Positions 24,210 to 32,935 of a DNA stretch of 64,000 nt are shown here, piece after piece (the first letter of the stretch is position 1; each line of letters starts with the position of its first letter). The notes beneath the pieces were generated by a model. The model worked only from the letters and a program-made list of their open reading frames with translations. It made no database searches and was not told the DNA's origin. The stretch is from Paenibacillus sp. OV219 (GTDB taxonomy: Bacteria > Bacillota > Bacilli > Paenibacillales > Paenibacillaceae), in the NCBI RefSeq assembly GCF_900110075.1, contig NZ_FOCJ01000004.1, forward strand, positions 372,001-436,000, written 5' to 3'. The position numbers and the translations under genes are program-made.

Positions 24210-24880
24210 GGATTTCGCCGAATGTAGTCCAGCAAACCAGCTTCTTGTGCTCGTATAAGCGGATTTCGACGAATCTAGTCCAGCAAACCAGCTTCTTGTG
24301 CTCGTTTGGGCGGATTTCTGCGAATGTAGTCCAGCAAACCAGCTTCTTGTGCTCGTTTGGGCGGATTTCGACGAATGTAGTCCAGCAAACCAGCTTCTTG
24401 CGCTCGTATGAGCGGATTTCGCCGAATGTAGTCCAGCAAACCAGCTTCTTGCTCTCGTTTGAGCGGATTTCGACGAATCTAGTCCAGCAAACCAGCTTCT
24501 TGCTCTCGTTTGAGCGGATTTCGCCGAATCTAGTCCAGCAAACCAGCTTCTTGCTCTCGTATAAGCGGATTTCGACGAATGTAGTCCAGCCAACCAGCTT
24601 CTTGCTCTCGTTTGAGCGGATTTCGACGAATGTAGTCCAGCAAACCAGCTTCTTGCTCTCGTATGAGCGGATTACGACGAATGTAGTCTAGCTTCTTGCG
24701 CTCGTTTGAGCGGATTTCGACGAATCTAGTCCAGCAAATCAGCTTCTTGCGCTCGTATAAACGGATTTCGACGAATCTAGTCCAGCAAACCAGCTTCTTG
24801 CTCTCATTTGAACGGATTTCGCCGAATGTAGTCCAGCAAACCAGCTTCTTGTGCTCGTTTGGGCGAATTTCTGCGAGTGT
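24210..24880 (-). repeat. 51-bp tandem repeat array A, about 14 units
   Basis: Units begin GGATTTCG(A/C)CGAATNTAG, followed by TCCAGCAAACCAGCTTCTTG, at 24210, 24261, 24312, 24363, 24414, 24465, 24516, 24567, 24618, 24669, 24712, 24763, 24814 and 24865; the tenth has lost eight bases and the last is cut short. Units differ by a few substitutions. Because 51 is divisible by three, frames stay open on both strands, but there is no binding site and the protein readings are low-complexity, so I do not call genes. The reverse complement matches array B at 47.6-48.3 kb (AGCTGGTTTGCTGGAC), hence the minus strand is given. Confidence 0.93.
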
Positions 24881-25004
24881 GAGGTACCCAGAACCCCTCT
24901 TTCACCTTTTCAACCGGTTTTCCACCTATGTGAGGTACTAGGTACCCTTCTTTCATCATTTCAGTGTGATTTCACTAAATCAGGCCCCTGGGGGAGCCTC
25001 TTTC
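24879..25004 (+). repeat. Three degenerate 51-bp-spaced units after array A
   Basis: GTGAGGTACCCAGAACCCCT and GTGAGGTACTAGGTACCCTT start exactly 51 bases apart (24879, 24930), and the CTCTTTC motif recurs at 24897, ~24948 and ~24998. They differ in sequence from array A but keep its period, and resemble worn copies of the array B unit in plus orientation. Confidence 0.5.
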
Positions 25005-25010
25005 AAAGAC

Positions 25011-25051
25011 AAAAAAGCACTCACCGCAAGCCTGCGAGTGAGTGCTTTTTT
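25011..25051. terminator. Bidirectional terminator at the end of the 25-32 kb operon
   Basis: AAAAAAGCACTCAC and GTGAGTGCTTTTTT are perfect complements around a CGCAAGCCTGCGA loop stem. It lies just after the stop of the first oxidoreductase gene on the minus strand. Confidence 0.9.
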
Positions 25052-25066
25052 GCATCAAATCACACG

Positions 25067-26170
25067 CTAGCCCCGTACAGACGCAGAGCTTTGCGGAGCA
25101 TAAATTTGTGGATTCTGGCGGCGGCATTCTTCGATGACTGTCAGCTGCTGACGAACCTGCTGCGGCGTAATTTCGAGCGGGGCACCGTCAAGAATTGCCC
25201 GACGCAGCATGTTATATAGTTGCTCCGCCATATAGCCATACTCGTCTTGGCCGTCATTAAGCGCGAGCTCCCAACCCTCCGAATACCAAGTGAGCGTCTC
25301 ACGGCAGTAAGACGGCAGGCCGTTCTTATCGACAAGCGGCTCTGTAGTGAGCTGCTGCTCTGGCGCTTCCTCAGGCTTGAAGTATCTCCACTCCAGTCGC
25401 TCATTGTTGCCGCGCAAGCCGCCGTTTGTTCCTTGAATTACGAACTGTTCGCCTGGAAACACACTACAGGAGGACACTTCCACATCGACCGTCGGGCGAC
25501 CTTTTCCTTGCAGCACCAGCTTCACATAGTCCTCCGCATCGCCGAACGTGTTCACCCGGTCCATGATGCATTTTACCTCCGGCATCATATCGTTGCCGAA
25601 CAGTTGCAGCGCCTGATCGAGCACATGCGAGCCGAGATTAAGCAGGCTGCCGCCATTGTTGCTTTGAAGTGTCTGCCAATCCCATCTGCGCGTAAACCGG
25701 CTGCTTGTAAAATCCAGCTGCACAATGCGCCCAAGCACACCGCTTGCAATGACTTCGCGAATTTTCACATAAGCAGGCATATAACGGGATTGCTGGAAGA
25801 CAGCAAGCAGCTTGCCGCTGCGCTCCGATGCCTCGATTAGCTGGTCTACTTCCGCTGATGTGCGGGCAAGCGGCTTCTCGCATAGCACGTGGAAACCACG
25901 GTTCAGCAGCTCCAAGGAAATTGGCACATGTTGATGGCTCGGGGAAGCATTAACGACGAGATCGAGCGGCTCGGCGGCGATCATCTCCTGCCAAGTACCG
26001 TATGCTTTACAGCCGAACTCTTTTTCCGCCAGCAGTTGACGCTCTGGAAGCGAATCAGCAACTGCCACGATTTGAAAATACTCTGGCAGCTTAGCCAGAT
26101 TCGCCCCATGAATATCGCGCCCGCTTCTACCTTGTCCGATAATCCCGACTTTAAGAATGTTTTGGCTCAT
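25067..26170 (-). CDS. Gfo/Idh/MocA-family oxidoreductase (last gene of operon)
   Basis: 367 residues. N-terminal Rossmann fold with VGIIGQGRSGRDIHG (~7-21) and the conserved EKP of VLCEKPLARTSAE near residue 95, the catalytic Lys position. A substrate-binding alpha/beta domain follows. These NAD(P)-dependent enzymes oxidise or reduce sugars, inositols and their phosphates. It is the 3'-most of seven same-strand genes and is closed by a terminator. The substrate is not predictable from sequence; it shares the operon with two other family members. Confidence 0.88.
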   Translation of the reverse strand: MSQNILKVGIIGQGRSGRDIHGANLAKLPEYFQIVAVADSLPERQLLAEKEFGCKAYGTWQEMIAAEPLDLVVNASPSHQHVPISLELLNRGFHVLCEKPLARTSAEVDQLIEASERSGKLLAVFQQSRYMPAYVKIREVIASGVLGRIVQLDFTSSRFTRRWDWQTLQSNNGGSLLNLGSHVLDQALQLFGNDMMPEVKCIMDRVNTFGDAEDYVKLVLQGKGRPTVDVEVSSCSVFPGEQFVIQGTNGGLRGNNERLEWRYFKPEEAPEQQLTTEPLVDKNGLPSYCRETLTWYSEGWELALNDGQDEYGYMAEQLYNMLRRAILDGAPLEITPQQVRQQLTVIEECRRQNPQIYAPQSSASVRG

Positions 26171-26197
26171 ACTCTCTCATTCTCCTTCTCGTACTCG

Positions 26198-27253
26198 TTA
26201 TAGGATGAAATGCGGTTCAATGCGGATTTCCTTACCCGAAGCCGAACTCTCGTAGACCGCCTCAATCAGCTGAATCGCTCGAAACCCATCTCCACCAGAT
26301 ACGGCAGGCTGACAGCCGGATTCGATAGATTCAATAACATTCGCTAGCTGCAGCTGATGATAGAGGTGGCTGATGCTGCGCGGATCCGAGACACCTCCAT
26401 AGGCAGGAGACTCAGAGAACACCGATGGAGCCTCGTACCCCGGAACCGACCAATGTTCAATACTGGAACCTGACAGCTTAATTGCCCCTTCCGCACCATA
26501 TAAGCGGATTGCCGCTGGGAATCCAGGAGTGATACTCGTGGAAGCCATCATCGTCCCAAGCGCCCCACTCTTAAAATGAACGATGGCAACGCCAATATCC
26601 TCCGCTTCCATCTCGTGAGTTTGCGTGACGATCCGACCGTACACGGCGCGGACTTCACCTGCAAGCCAGAGCAGCAGGTCGACCGAATGAATACCTTGAT
26701 TCATGAATGCCCCGCCGTCCTCAGCAATCGTTCCCCGCCATGGCGAGCTGTCATAATACTGCTGCGATCTGTAAAATGGAACCTCCACCTCGGCGAGCAG
26801 CAGCTTCCCGATCCGCCCCTCCGCCACGATGCGTTTCACTTCGCGATGAAGCGGCTCGAACCTTCGCTGCGAGATGACGGACAGCGTTAGTCCGTGCTCT
26901 TCCGCCAAGCGGCACAGCTCCTCCGCTTCCGAAGCCCGCATTGCCAGCGGCTTCTCAATCACGACATGCTTGCCCGCAGCAAGCGCATCGCAGCCGATGC
27001 GATAGTGACTGCCGCTTGCGGTGGTGATGCACACGATATCAACGTCATCTCGCTGTAATAGCTCCTTGTAATCTGCCGTCCAAGCGCAGTCTTCGCGCTC
27101 GGCAACAGCATGCGCCTTAACCCCATCACGACTCGATACGACCGTCAGCTTAGCGCCGTCCAGCCCCCGAATCGCAGCGATGTGAAAATCCGCAATCGTG
27201 CCGCAGCCAATGATCCCAAATCTCCACAAACCAGAATCTCTGCTCACGCTCAT
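26198..27253 (-). CDS. Gfo/Idh/MocA-family oxidoreductase
   Basis: 351 residues from ATG 27251-27253, preceded by GAGGTG nine bases upstream; an earlier in-frame ATG at 27289 would reach into the epimerase gene. Dinucleotide fold FGIIGCGTIADFHIAAI at the start, EKPLAMRASEAEELC with the catalytic Lys near residue 95, and GGAFMNQGIHSVDLLLW with the His of the family active site. Probably oxidises a hydroxyl of a sugar or sugar glycoside in the cytoplasm. It lies 27 bases upstream of the next oxidoreductase and 13 bases after the epimerase gene. Confidence 0.88.
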   Translation of the reverse strand: MSVSRDSGLWRFGIIGCGTIADFHIAAIRGLDGAKLTVVSSRDGVKAHAVAEREDCAWTADYKELLQRDDVDIVCITTASGSHYRIGCDALAAGKHVVIEKPLAMRASEAEELCRLAEEHGLTLSVISQRRFEPLHREVKRIVAEGRIGKLLLAEVEVPFYRSQQYYDSSPWRGTIAEDGGAFMNQGIHSVDLLLWLAGEVRAVYGRIVTQTHEMEAEDIGVAIVHFKSGALGTMMASTSITPGFPAAIRLYGAEGAIKLSGSSIEHWSVPGYEAPSVFSESPAYGGVSDPRSISHLYHQLQLANVIESIESGCQPAVSGGDGFRAIQLIEAVYESSASGKEIRIEPHFIL

Positions 27254-27266
27254 GTGTGCGTTCACC

Positions 27267-28139
27267 TCACTTCGATTGCAGCCGCTCAAGTAGCGTATTC
27301 AAACCTGTCAGAGACATCGCCGTTCCTTCCAATGCGGTTCCGCCCTCCGGGATATAGTGCGTTTCGATCGTGAACAAGCCGGTGTAGCCATCCTCCCGAA
27401 GTGCATGAAAATGCGCTTCATACGGTACAAGGCCCGCTCCAATCGGAACCGCCCGCGGCTTCCCCTCTGCATCCAGCACAACATCTTTGAGATGCACATG
27501 CGCAATAAACTCGCGAACCGCTGAATAGCCTTCCGGGTAGCTCGGTTTGCTACCGTACTGTTCATTGCCCGGATCCCACAATATGCGAAGCGCGGGGGAC
27601 TGTACAACAGCGGCGAGACGAGCAATCTCTACGGCAAAGCCGCCATTACAAGACGGTTCATTTTCCAGCAAAAGGAGCATACCGCGTTCTTCCGCAAGCT
27701 TGGCGGCACGCGTCAGATGGCTAACGATCTCCGCCTCGAACCGTGCAATCGGTTCCTCCTCCCGCCAGAACGAGAAGATGCGGATCCGGTTCGTGCCGAG
27801 CCGTTCTCCAAGCTCCAGCGCCCGCTCCAACATGGCAAAATGCTCGGTGACGGACCGTTCCGCTTGATTAAACCGGTCCCCCTCGGCAACCTGACGTGAT
27901 GCATCAAGCGCGCACTTGAATACAGGAGAAGCGATACAAGAGATGAACAGCCCGCGGCTCTGCGCCTCCGTACGTATACGGTCCGCCTCCTCATCGCTAA
28001 GCACGAGTACATTGCGATTGTCTACACTGCGAATCTCGATATGCTTCAGCCCATTCGCCGCCGCAAAATCCAGCGCAGTGATGATGTCGGATGAGACCTC
28101 GTCCGTAATAACGCCTAGTCTATCGATTATTCGTTCCAC
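27267..28139 (-). CDS. Sugar-phosphate isomerase/epimerase (xylose-isomerase-like TIM barrel)
   Basis: 290 residues. Metal-binding residues expected for the fold are visible: Glu in LLLLENEPSCNGG, Asp in ILWDPGNEQYG, His in IAHVHLKDVV and Glu in LFTIETHYIP. Such enzymes isomerise or epimerise keto-sugars, often as partners of Gfo/Idh/MocA dehydrogenases, as here. The start is GTG 28137-28139 with AAAGGAG seven bases upstream; an upstream TTG at 28160 lacks one. Part of the 25-32 kb operon. Confidence 0.85.
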   Translation of the reverse strand: MERIIDRLGVITDEVSSDIITALDFAAANGLKHIEIRSVDNRNVLVLSDEEADRIRTEAQSRGLFISCIASPVFKCALDASRQVAEGDRFNQAERSVTEHFAMLERALELGERLGTNRIRIFSFWREEEPIARFEAEIVSHLTRAAKLAEERGMLLLLENEPSCNGGFAVEIARLAAVVQSPALRILWDPGNEQYGSKPSYPEGYSAVREFIAHVHLKDVVLDAEGKPRAVPIGAGLVPYEAHFHALREDGYTGLFTIETHYIPEGGTALEGTAMSLTGLNTLLERLQSK

Positions 28140-28196
28140 AATGCAGCTCCTTTCGTCCAAAGTAGATCCCTAAACACTCTTCGTCGCTTCGCAACT

Positions 28197-28247
28197 AATG
28201 TAGATACCTGGAGTACTCTCTTTCCAACCATTCGCAGTTAATCTACC
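28197..28247 (+). repeat. Possible degenerate copy of the 51-bp repeat
   Basis: AATGTAG, then fourteen bases, then CTCTTT, then a GCG/AAT end has the same spacing as the array B unit (AATGTAG, fourteen bases, CTCTTT). Internal identity is low, so this may be chance. It lies between the epimerase and NagA genes. Confidence 0.3.
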
Positions 28248-28259
28248 AAGTCCAGACAT

Positions 28260-29549
28260 CTACCACAAAGCCTGCCCATCTTGCCAAACCGTCCGTCCGC
28301 CGACGACCGTCTGCACTATCTGAATCCGCCCAAGCCCAAGTCCGTTCACGCCGCCGTCTTCCTCTTCCAAGCGAAAAAGCGTCAAGTTCGCCCTCGCTCC
28401 CGGCTCCAGACGACCGAGCTCCTGCCAGCCCATCGCTTCAGCAGGACGCTTCGTTACCGCGTCGATCGCCTCCGCCAAGCTAACGCTAGCGAGCTTCATC
28501 GCATTCTCGATGCCGCAGATGAGCGGCTGCGCGGAGCCCGCCAAGATACGCGGATCGGCTGCCGTCTGCAGCCTTCCGTTCGACAGCAGCTCCACTCGCT
28601 GCCCGATCTCGCTCTCATATCGGCCCGGCGGCATACCGCCGAACTTGACGCTGTCGCTCACGAGGATGAACCTCCCCTGCTTCGCCCGGATCATCGCTTT
28701 CAGTGCAGCTGCGCCAAGATGGTGTCCATCGGCGATAAACATCGCCGTCAGCCCATCGTCCGCCAGCTGCTCCCAAATATAGTTCGGATGCCGCGGCAGC
28801 ACCGGATGCGCCCCATTGCCAAGATGCGTGGACATAGAAGCACCGGCTGCCACCGCATCCCCCAGCTCCTCCGCCACCGCCATCGTATGCCCGATGCTGA
28901 CCTGAACGCCGGCCCCGCGAAGCTGCCGGATGAACCGCACCGCGCCCTCCTTCTCCGGCGCGACAGTACATAGCGCGATTCGCCCGCCTGCCGCCTCCTG
29001 CCAAGCGGCGAATTCAGCCCATTCGGGCTCACGAATATGCGCCTTGTCATGCGCTCCGCGCGGTCCATCTTCGGCCGACAGATACGGCCCTTCCAGATGG
29101 ATACCCGGGATCGCCTCTCCGAGTAATTCATCCTGCTCGCAAGCGGCATGAATCACATGCAACGTTTGGCGAATCCGCTCCGCGCTGCCCGTAATGATGG
29201 TCGGGCAGAAGTTCGTCACGCCGCGGGGAAACAAGGCACTCGCCACGCCGAATACATCCTCCGGCGTCGTCACCTCGCCATTAAGATCATAGCCGGCGAA
29301 GCCGTTTACCTGCAGATCGATCCAGCCCGGAGAGATCCAGCAGAAGCTTTCGCTTTGGCTTTGGCTCTGGCTCACACCTATGCCCATGCCCTCGCACTCG
29401 CTCTCTTCCTCGCTCACTCCCGTGCCCTTTTCCCCTTCCTCCCTCACTACCGCCGCAGCCGCAACAACAGCTACAATCACTCCGTCTTCCGTATCTATAT
29501 GTACCAGCTCGCCGGTGTCATATCGCCTTCCCGTCCATCGTCTCCGCAT
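28260..29549 (-). CDS. Divergent NagA-like N-acetylglucosamine-6-phosphate deacetylase
   Basis: 429 residues from ATG 29547-29549, one base after the NagB stop. Amidohydrolase fold with the metal-site GIHLEGPYLSAEDGP, GHTMAVAEEL and SDSVKFGGMPPG. Where classical NagA has THHFNxM it reads STHLGNGAHPVLPRHPNYIW, so it is a distinct subfamily and its substrate could be another N-acyl amino sugar phosphate. Residues ~30-60 are an odd acidic and SQSQSQ-rich insertion, a microsatellite in the N-terminal beta domain. It would act just before the NagB-like enzyme encoded upstream. Confidence 0.82.
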   Translation of the reverse strand: MRRRWTGRRYDTGELVHIDTEDGVIVAVVAAAAVVREEGEKGTGVSEEESECEGMGIGVSQSQSQSESFCWISPGWIDLQVNGFAGYDLNGEVTTPEDVFGVASALFPRGVTNFCPTIITGSAERIRQTLHVIHAACEQDELLGEAIPGIHLEGPYLSAEDGPRGAHDKAHIREPEWAEFAAWQEAAGGRIALCTVAPEKEGAVRFIRQLRGAGVQVSIGHTMAVAEELGDAVAAGASMSTHLGNGAHPVLPRHPNYIWEQLADDGLTAMFIADGHHLGAAALKAMIRAKQGRFILVSDSVKFGGMPPGRYESEIGQRVELLSNGRLQTAADPRILAGSAQPLICGIENAMKLASVSLAEAIDAVTKRPAEAMGWQELGRLEPGARANLTLFRLEEEDGGVNGLGLGRIQIVQTVVGGRTVWQDGQALW

Positions 29550-29550
29550 G

Positions 29551-30294
29551 TTACTCGCAAGCCGCCAATTCCGTACGCGCAGCCGAGGCGCGATCCAGAT
29601 ATAGCGTCCAGCATGGATGCGTGCGCAGCATCGTCGACGGTACATTCGGCGCAATCTCGCTCGACAACGTCAGCCTTATCGCCTCTGATTTCACCGCATG
29701 GGGCACGCAGGAGAGTATCACCTTGCTTTTCAGAATCTGCCTTACACTCATCGTAATCGCATGCGTCGGCACATCCTCCAAACCTGCGAACCAGCCTTCT
29801 CCAACCTGCTGCCCTTTGCACGCGTCATCCAGCTCCACCACAATGTAAGGCTCCTCTGTATCAAAATCAGCCGGAGGATCGTTGAACGCAATATGAGCAT
29901 TTTCCCCAATGCCAATCATGGCAAGGTCAATCGGCGCTTCGCGAATCGCTTCATTTAACTGGGCAATCGTCGAACGAAGATCGCCTGTGCCGTCGACAAG
30001 ATGGTACTTGCCGAGCTCCACCTGCCGAATAAACCGTTCGAGCAAATACGCCTGGAAGCTAGCAGGATGATCGGGTTGAATGCCTGCATATTCATCGAGA
30101 TGAAACATCTCAACCTTGCTCCATTCCACCCTCTGGCCCACAAAAGCTTTGAAGAATTCAAACTGGGACGAGCCCGTAGACAGCAGCAGCCTCGCTTTCC
30201 CTTGGCGATTAATCGCCTCTTGCAGAACTGACGCTGCGTGTGCCGCCGCTTGCTCGCCTAGCAGCTGCGCATTTTCCAGTACTTGAATGTCCAT
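29551..30294 (-). CDS. NagB-like glucosamine-6-phosphate deaminase/isomerase
   Basis: 247 residues from ATG 30292-30294, preceded by GAGGTGGGAG. The fold and the segments FHLDEYAGIQPDHPASF and IGIGENAHIAFNDPPADF are those of NagB, which converts GlcN-6-P to Fru-6-P and ammonia. The catalytic region ED-G-H...NE of classical NagB is EN-A-H...ND here: the presumed Asp141 is Asn and Glu148 is Asp, while Asp72 (LDEY) and His143 are kept. Function may be shifted toward another amino sugar. Followed at one base by the NagA-like gene. Confidence 0.83.
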   Translation of the reverse strand: MDIQVLENAQLLGEQAAAHAASVLQEAINRQGKARLLLSTGSSQFEFFKAFVGQRVEWSKVEMFHLDEYAGIQPDHPASFQAYLLERFIRQVELGKYHLVDGTGDLRSTIAQLNEAIREAPIDLAMIGIGENAHIAFNDPPADFDTEEPYIVVELDDACKGQQVGEGWFAGLEDVPTHAITMSVRQILKSKVILSCVPHAVKSEAIRLTLSSEIAPNVPSTMLRTHPCWTLYLDRASAARTELAACE

Positions 30295-30308
30295 ACCGCT
30301 CTCCCACC

Positions 30309-31541
30309 TCATCCTAGTTTAATCAGCTCGGCAATACGGACCGGCCGTCCTTCCCGAATCGACCGATTCGCTGCAAAGCCGATCGCGCACGACAGCGCTC
30401 CATCCCGACTCGTCGCTTGCCTGCCACCCTCATCATCGCCGCCGATTAGCAGTGCACGAAGCAACCGCTCGTCGCCGCCTCCATGACCGCCGCTCTCTTC
30501 CGCTAGCGGAGCATCTATCACTTGCCCATGCCGCCCAAACAGCCTGATCATTTTCCCCATGCCCATGCCAACACCATCACTCATGCCTCCGGCATCACTT
30601 TCCGAATACACCGCTTCCAACCGTCCGGCAGTGCCTGTTATCACCATACGAAAGCCTTCATACGGAGCGTAAGCCGTCAAGGAATAGCTCATCATCGCGC
30701 CCCTAGCATAGCGAGCGGTCAAGCTAACGGTATCCTCAATGTCGATCTCCTCCGCAAACACGCAAGCATCGCGGTAGTACTGATCCACATCCTCGCAATC
30801 TGAATAGAGCAGCCGATAATTTCCTTCTCGAATATCGATGTGAAACTCACAGCTCGCCGCATACTCGCAGCCACTGCAACGTACGCCTCGTTCCTTGCGA
30901 GTCGGTCCATAAAACCTCGTCGCCCCAAACGCATGCACTTCAACCGGCTCATCTTCAAGTACCCAGTTCACGATGTCGAAGTGGTGCGTTGACTTATGGA
31001 CGAGCAGTCCGCCGGAATTCTGCTTCTGTCGATGCCATCTTCGAAAATAATCCGCGCCGTGCTTCGTATCCAGAAACCATTCGAAATGCACATGTGTAAT
31101 TTGGCCAAGCGTCTTCTCGCCCGCCATTTCTTTCAGTCGCCCCATAAAAGGCATGTACCGCAAGTTAAACGTCACCGTCACCTGCTTGCCTGTTCGGCGC
31201 TCCGCCTCCAGAATGAGCTCGCACTTGTCCTCATCAATCGTCAGCGGCTTCTCCGTAATGACATCGCAGCCTGCGAGCAGCGCCGCAACAATATACGTGT
31301 GATGCGTGCTGTCAATTGACGTCACGATAACGACATCGGGCTTCGCCTGATCCAGCATCACCGCATAATCCTCATAGACCGGCACATGCCCACCAATCCT
31401 CGCCTGCAGCAATGCCGACCGTTTTGCGTTCGTATCGAACACGCCGACGATTGCAGCCGTATCCGCATAATTCCGGCTCATCGGCACGGCATACATATAA
31501 GTGCCCCGATTGCCCGCTCCTACAAAAGCATACTTTTTCAC
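30309..31541 (-). CDS. Gfo/Idh/MocA-family oxidoreductase
   Basis: 410 residues from GTG 31539-31541 after AGGGGAAGGGG; upstream in-frame ATGs overlap the acetyltransferase gene and add non-family sequence. Rossmann motif FVGAGNRGTYMYAV, EKPLTIDEDKCELIL with the catalytic Lys near residue 95, and a CSGCEYAASCEF cysteine cluster near residue 240 that may bind metal. The C-terminal half has a long Gly/Met-rich loop (GMSDGVGMGMGKM). NADP-linked sugar oxidation is likely. Fourteen bases upstream of nagB, same operon. Confidence 0.86.
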   Translation of the reverse strand: MKKYAFVGAGNRGTYMYAVPMSRNYADTAAIVGVFDTNAKRSALLQARIGGHVPVYEDYAVMLDQAKPDVVIVTSIDSTHHTYIVAALLAGCDVITEKPLTIDEDKCELILEAERRTGKQVTVTFNLRYMPFMGRLKEMAGEKTLGQITHVHFEWFLDTKHGADYFRRWHRQKQNSGGLLVHKSTHHFDIVNWVLEDEPVEVHAFGATRFYGPTRKERGVRCSGCEYAASCEFHIDIREGNYRLLYSDCEDVDQYYRDACVFAEEIDIEDTVSLTARYARGAMMSYSLTAYAPYEGFRMVITGTAGRLEAVYSESDAGGMSDGVGMGMGKMIRLFGRHGQVIDAPLAEESGGHGGGDERLLRALLIGGDDEGGRQATSRDGALSCAIGFAANRSIREGRPVRIAELIKLG

Positions 31542-31558
31542 TTCCGGCCCCTTCCCCT

Positions 31559-32737
31559 CTAGAAAAAGTCCGTCATATACGAAATCTGCCGCGGTATCTC
31601 CTGCTCCCATGCCGCTACTGCCTCTGCCGATCCATCCAGATGCCCGTGATTTGCTAGCTGCGCAGGCCGCTGGCACCCGATCAACATCGCCCCTAAGGTT
31701 TGGATGCTGCAACTGATCGCCCCGCTGGCAGACGCTTCCCCCGCAAGAAGTGCAGCTTCGGCTCTCCCATCTGCGCTAACTGTAATTTCCCACAAGCCGT
31801 TATTCCACTCGGCATGATCGTCAGCAAGACTCACGTGCAGCGCGCTTCCTGAAGCAGCCTCTGCAAACCGGTACTGCTTCACGAAGGCCGCCACATCGAC
31901 GATACGGAACATGAAGTTCGAATGCAGCTCATGCTGAAGCTTGGGTTCGGCCATCCCGAACAGAAACGGTTCATCGGCTGGAGCTGTAAACTTCAGCCTT
32001 GAAATAATCGAGTCATGGTTCCGGATGAACTGCCACAAGCCGTTCCTGCTCTCCTGATCGAGATAGACAAGCTCCTGCATATTCATATGCCGGTCCTTGA
32101 TGTCATACAGCATATAACCTGTCGGTTCGGCGCTGCCCGCCGCATAATAAACCGCCAAGCTGCCTAGCTTGCGCCGAAAGACATGGTTCAACCACCAATC
32201 CTCGTCCCGCCGCAGCATCCCGTTATACCTTTTGGCATACTTGTCATAGACTGCGTCTGCCTCTGTCCAGCCCTCTGCCCGAAGGCGCTTCACTGCACCA
32301 GGCGCTGTTGGATATTTCGGTGCGGCGCCAATCTCAAGCGTATACACACTCTGCACGGAGAAATATTCCCAGCCATACTTGCGGTAGAATCCGTATGCAA
32401 ATGGGTTCAGCATGGAAACGGTTTGCCCGCTCTCTCGCATCTCCGCAAGGCTTCTTACGAGTAACTTGCCCACCATGCCCTGCCTGCGCAGCTCCGGGTA
32501 AGAGGACACAGAGGCGATGCCGCCCATTGCGACTTTCTCACCTTGCACATAGATAGCAAGCGGCAGTATTTCCAGCTGAGCAGCGAGAAGACCATCGACG
32601 TAATAGCCAAGATATTGCTCCATTTTCAACTTGGGAAGACGCTGTTCGATGTCACTCTCGCTGAAACGGATCGCGAAGGCCGCCTGGGTTAGTTCGAGCG
32701 ATTGACGTATTTCCTCTTGCCTGATCGTTCTAATCAT
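31559..32737 (-). CDS. Eis-like GNAT acetyltransferase with SCP2-like C-terminus
   Basis: 392 residues: an N-terminal GNAT domain (acetyl-CoA loop SSYPELRRQGMVGKLLVRSL, ~78-97), a second GNAT-like domain, and a C-terminal sterol-carrier-like segment, the Eis architecture. Eis enzymes acetylate aminoglycosides or other amines; in a sugar operon an amino-sugar acceptor is conceivable but not shown. First gene of the 25-32 kb operon, with a ~200-base spacer to the divergent AraC sensor gene. Confidence 0.85.
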   Translation of the reverse strand: MIRTIRQEEIRQSLELTQAAFAIRFSESDIEQRLPKLKMEQYLGYYVDGLLAAQLEILPLAIYVQGEKVAMGGIASVSSYPELRRQGMVGKLLVRSLAEMRESGQTVSMLNPFAYGFYRKYGWEYFSVQSVYTLEIGAAPKYPTAPGAVKRLRAEGWTEADAVYDKYAKRYNGMLRRDEDWWLNHVFRRKLGSLAVYYAAGSAEPTGYMLYDIKDRHMNMQELVYLDQESRNGLWQFIRNHDSIISRLKFTAPADEPFLFGMAEPKLQHELHSNFMFRIVDVAAFVKQYRFAEAASGSALHVSLADDHAEWNNGLWEITVSADGRAEAALLAGEASASGAISCSIQTLGAMLIGCQRPAQLANHGHLDGSAEAVAAWEQEIPRQISYMTDFF

Positions 32738-32935
32738 GTCACGCCCCCTTATGACTCCACTATAGCGAATCGCCGCTGTGCCTGATACACGCAGTATTTG
32801 ATATGGTTCATTTTATTTGCATTACCCAAAAATACAGTGAAGTTATGAAAATAAGACCATTGTTCTAATGCCGACTATTCTATAAACTTAATGTAAACAG
32901 GCTTGAAAACATACCAAGATGAAAGGGTTGTTTTC

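Noticed and set aside
24077-24691. Open frames on both strands through array A that could encode 17-residue repeat proteins
   Set aside because: 51 bp is divisible by three and the unit lacks stops, so open frames are expected; no start with a binding site, and the plus frame begins inside lacI.
24210-24880. CRISPR array
   Set aside because: Units are contiguous and nearly identical with no spacers, and no cas genes are present.
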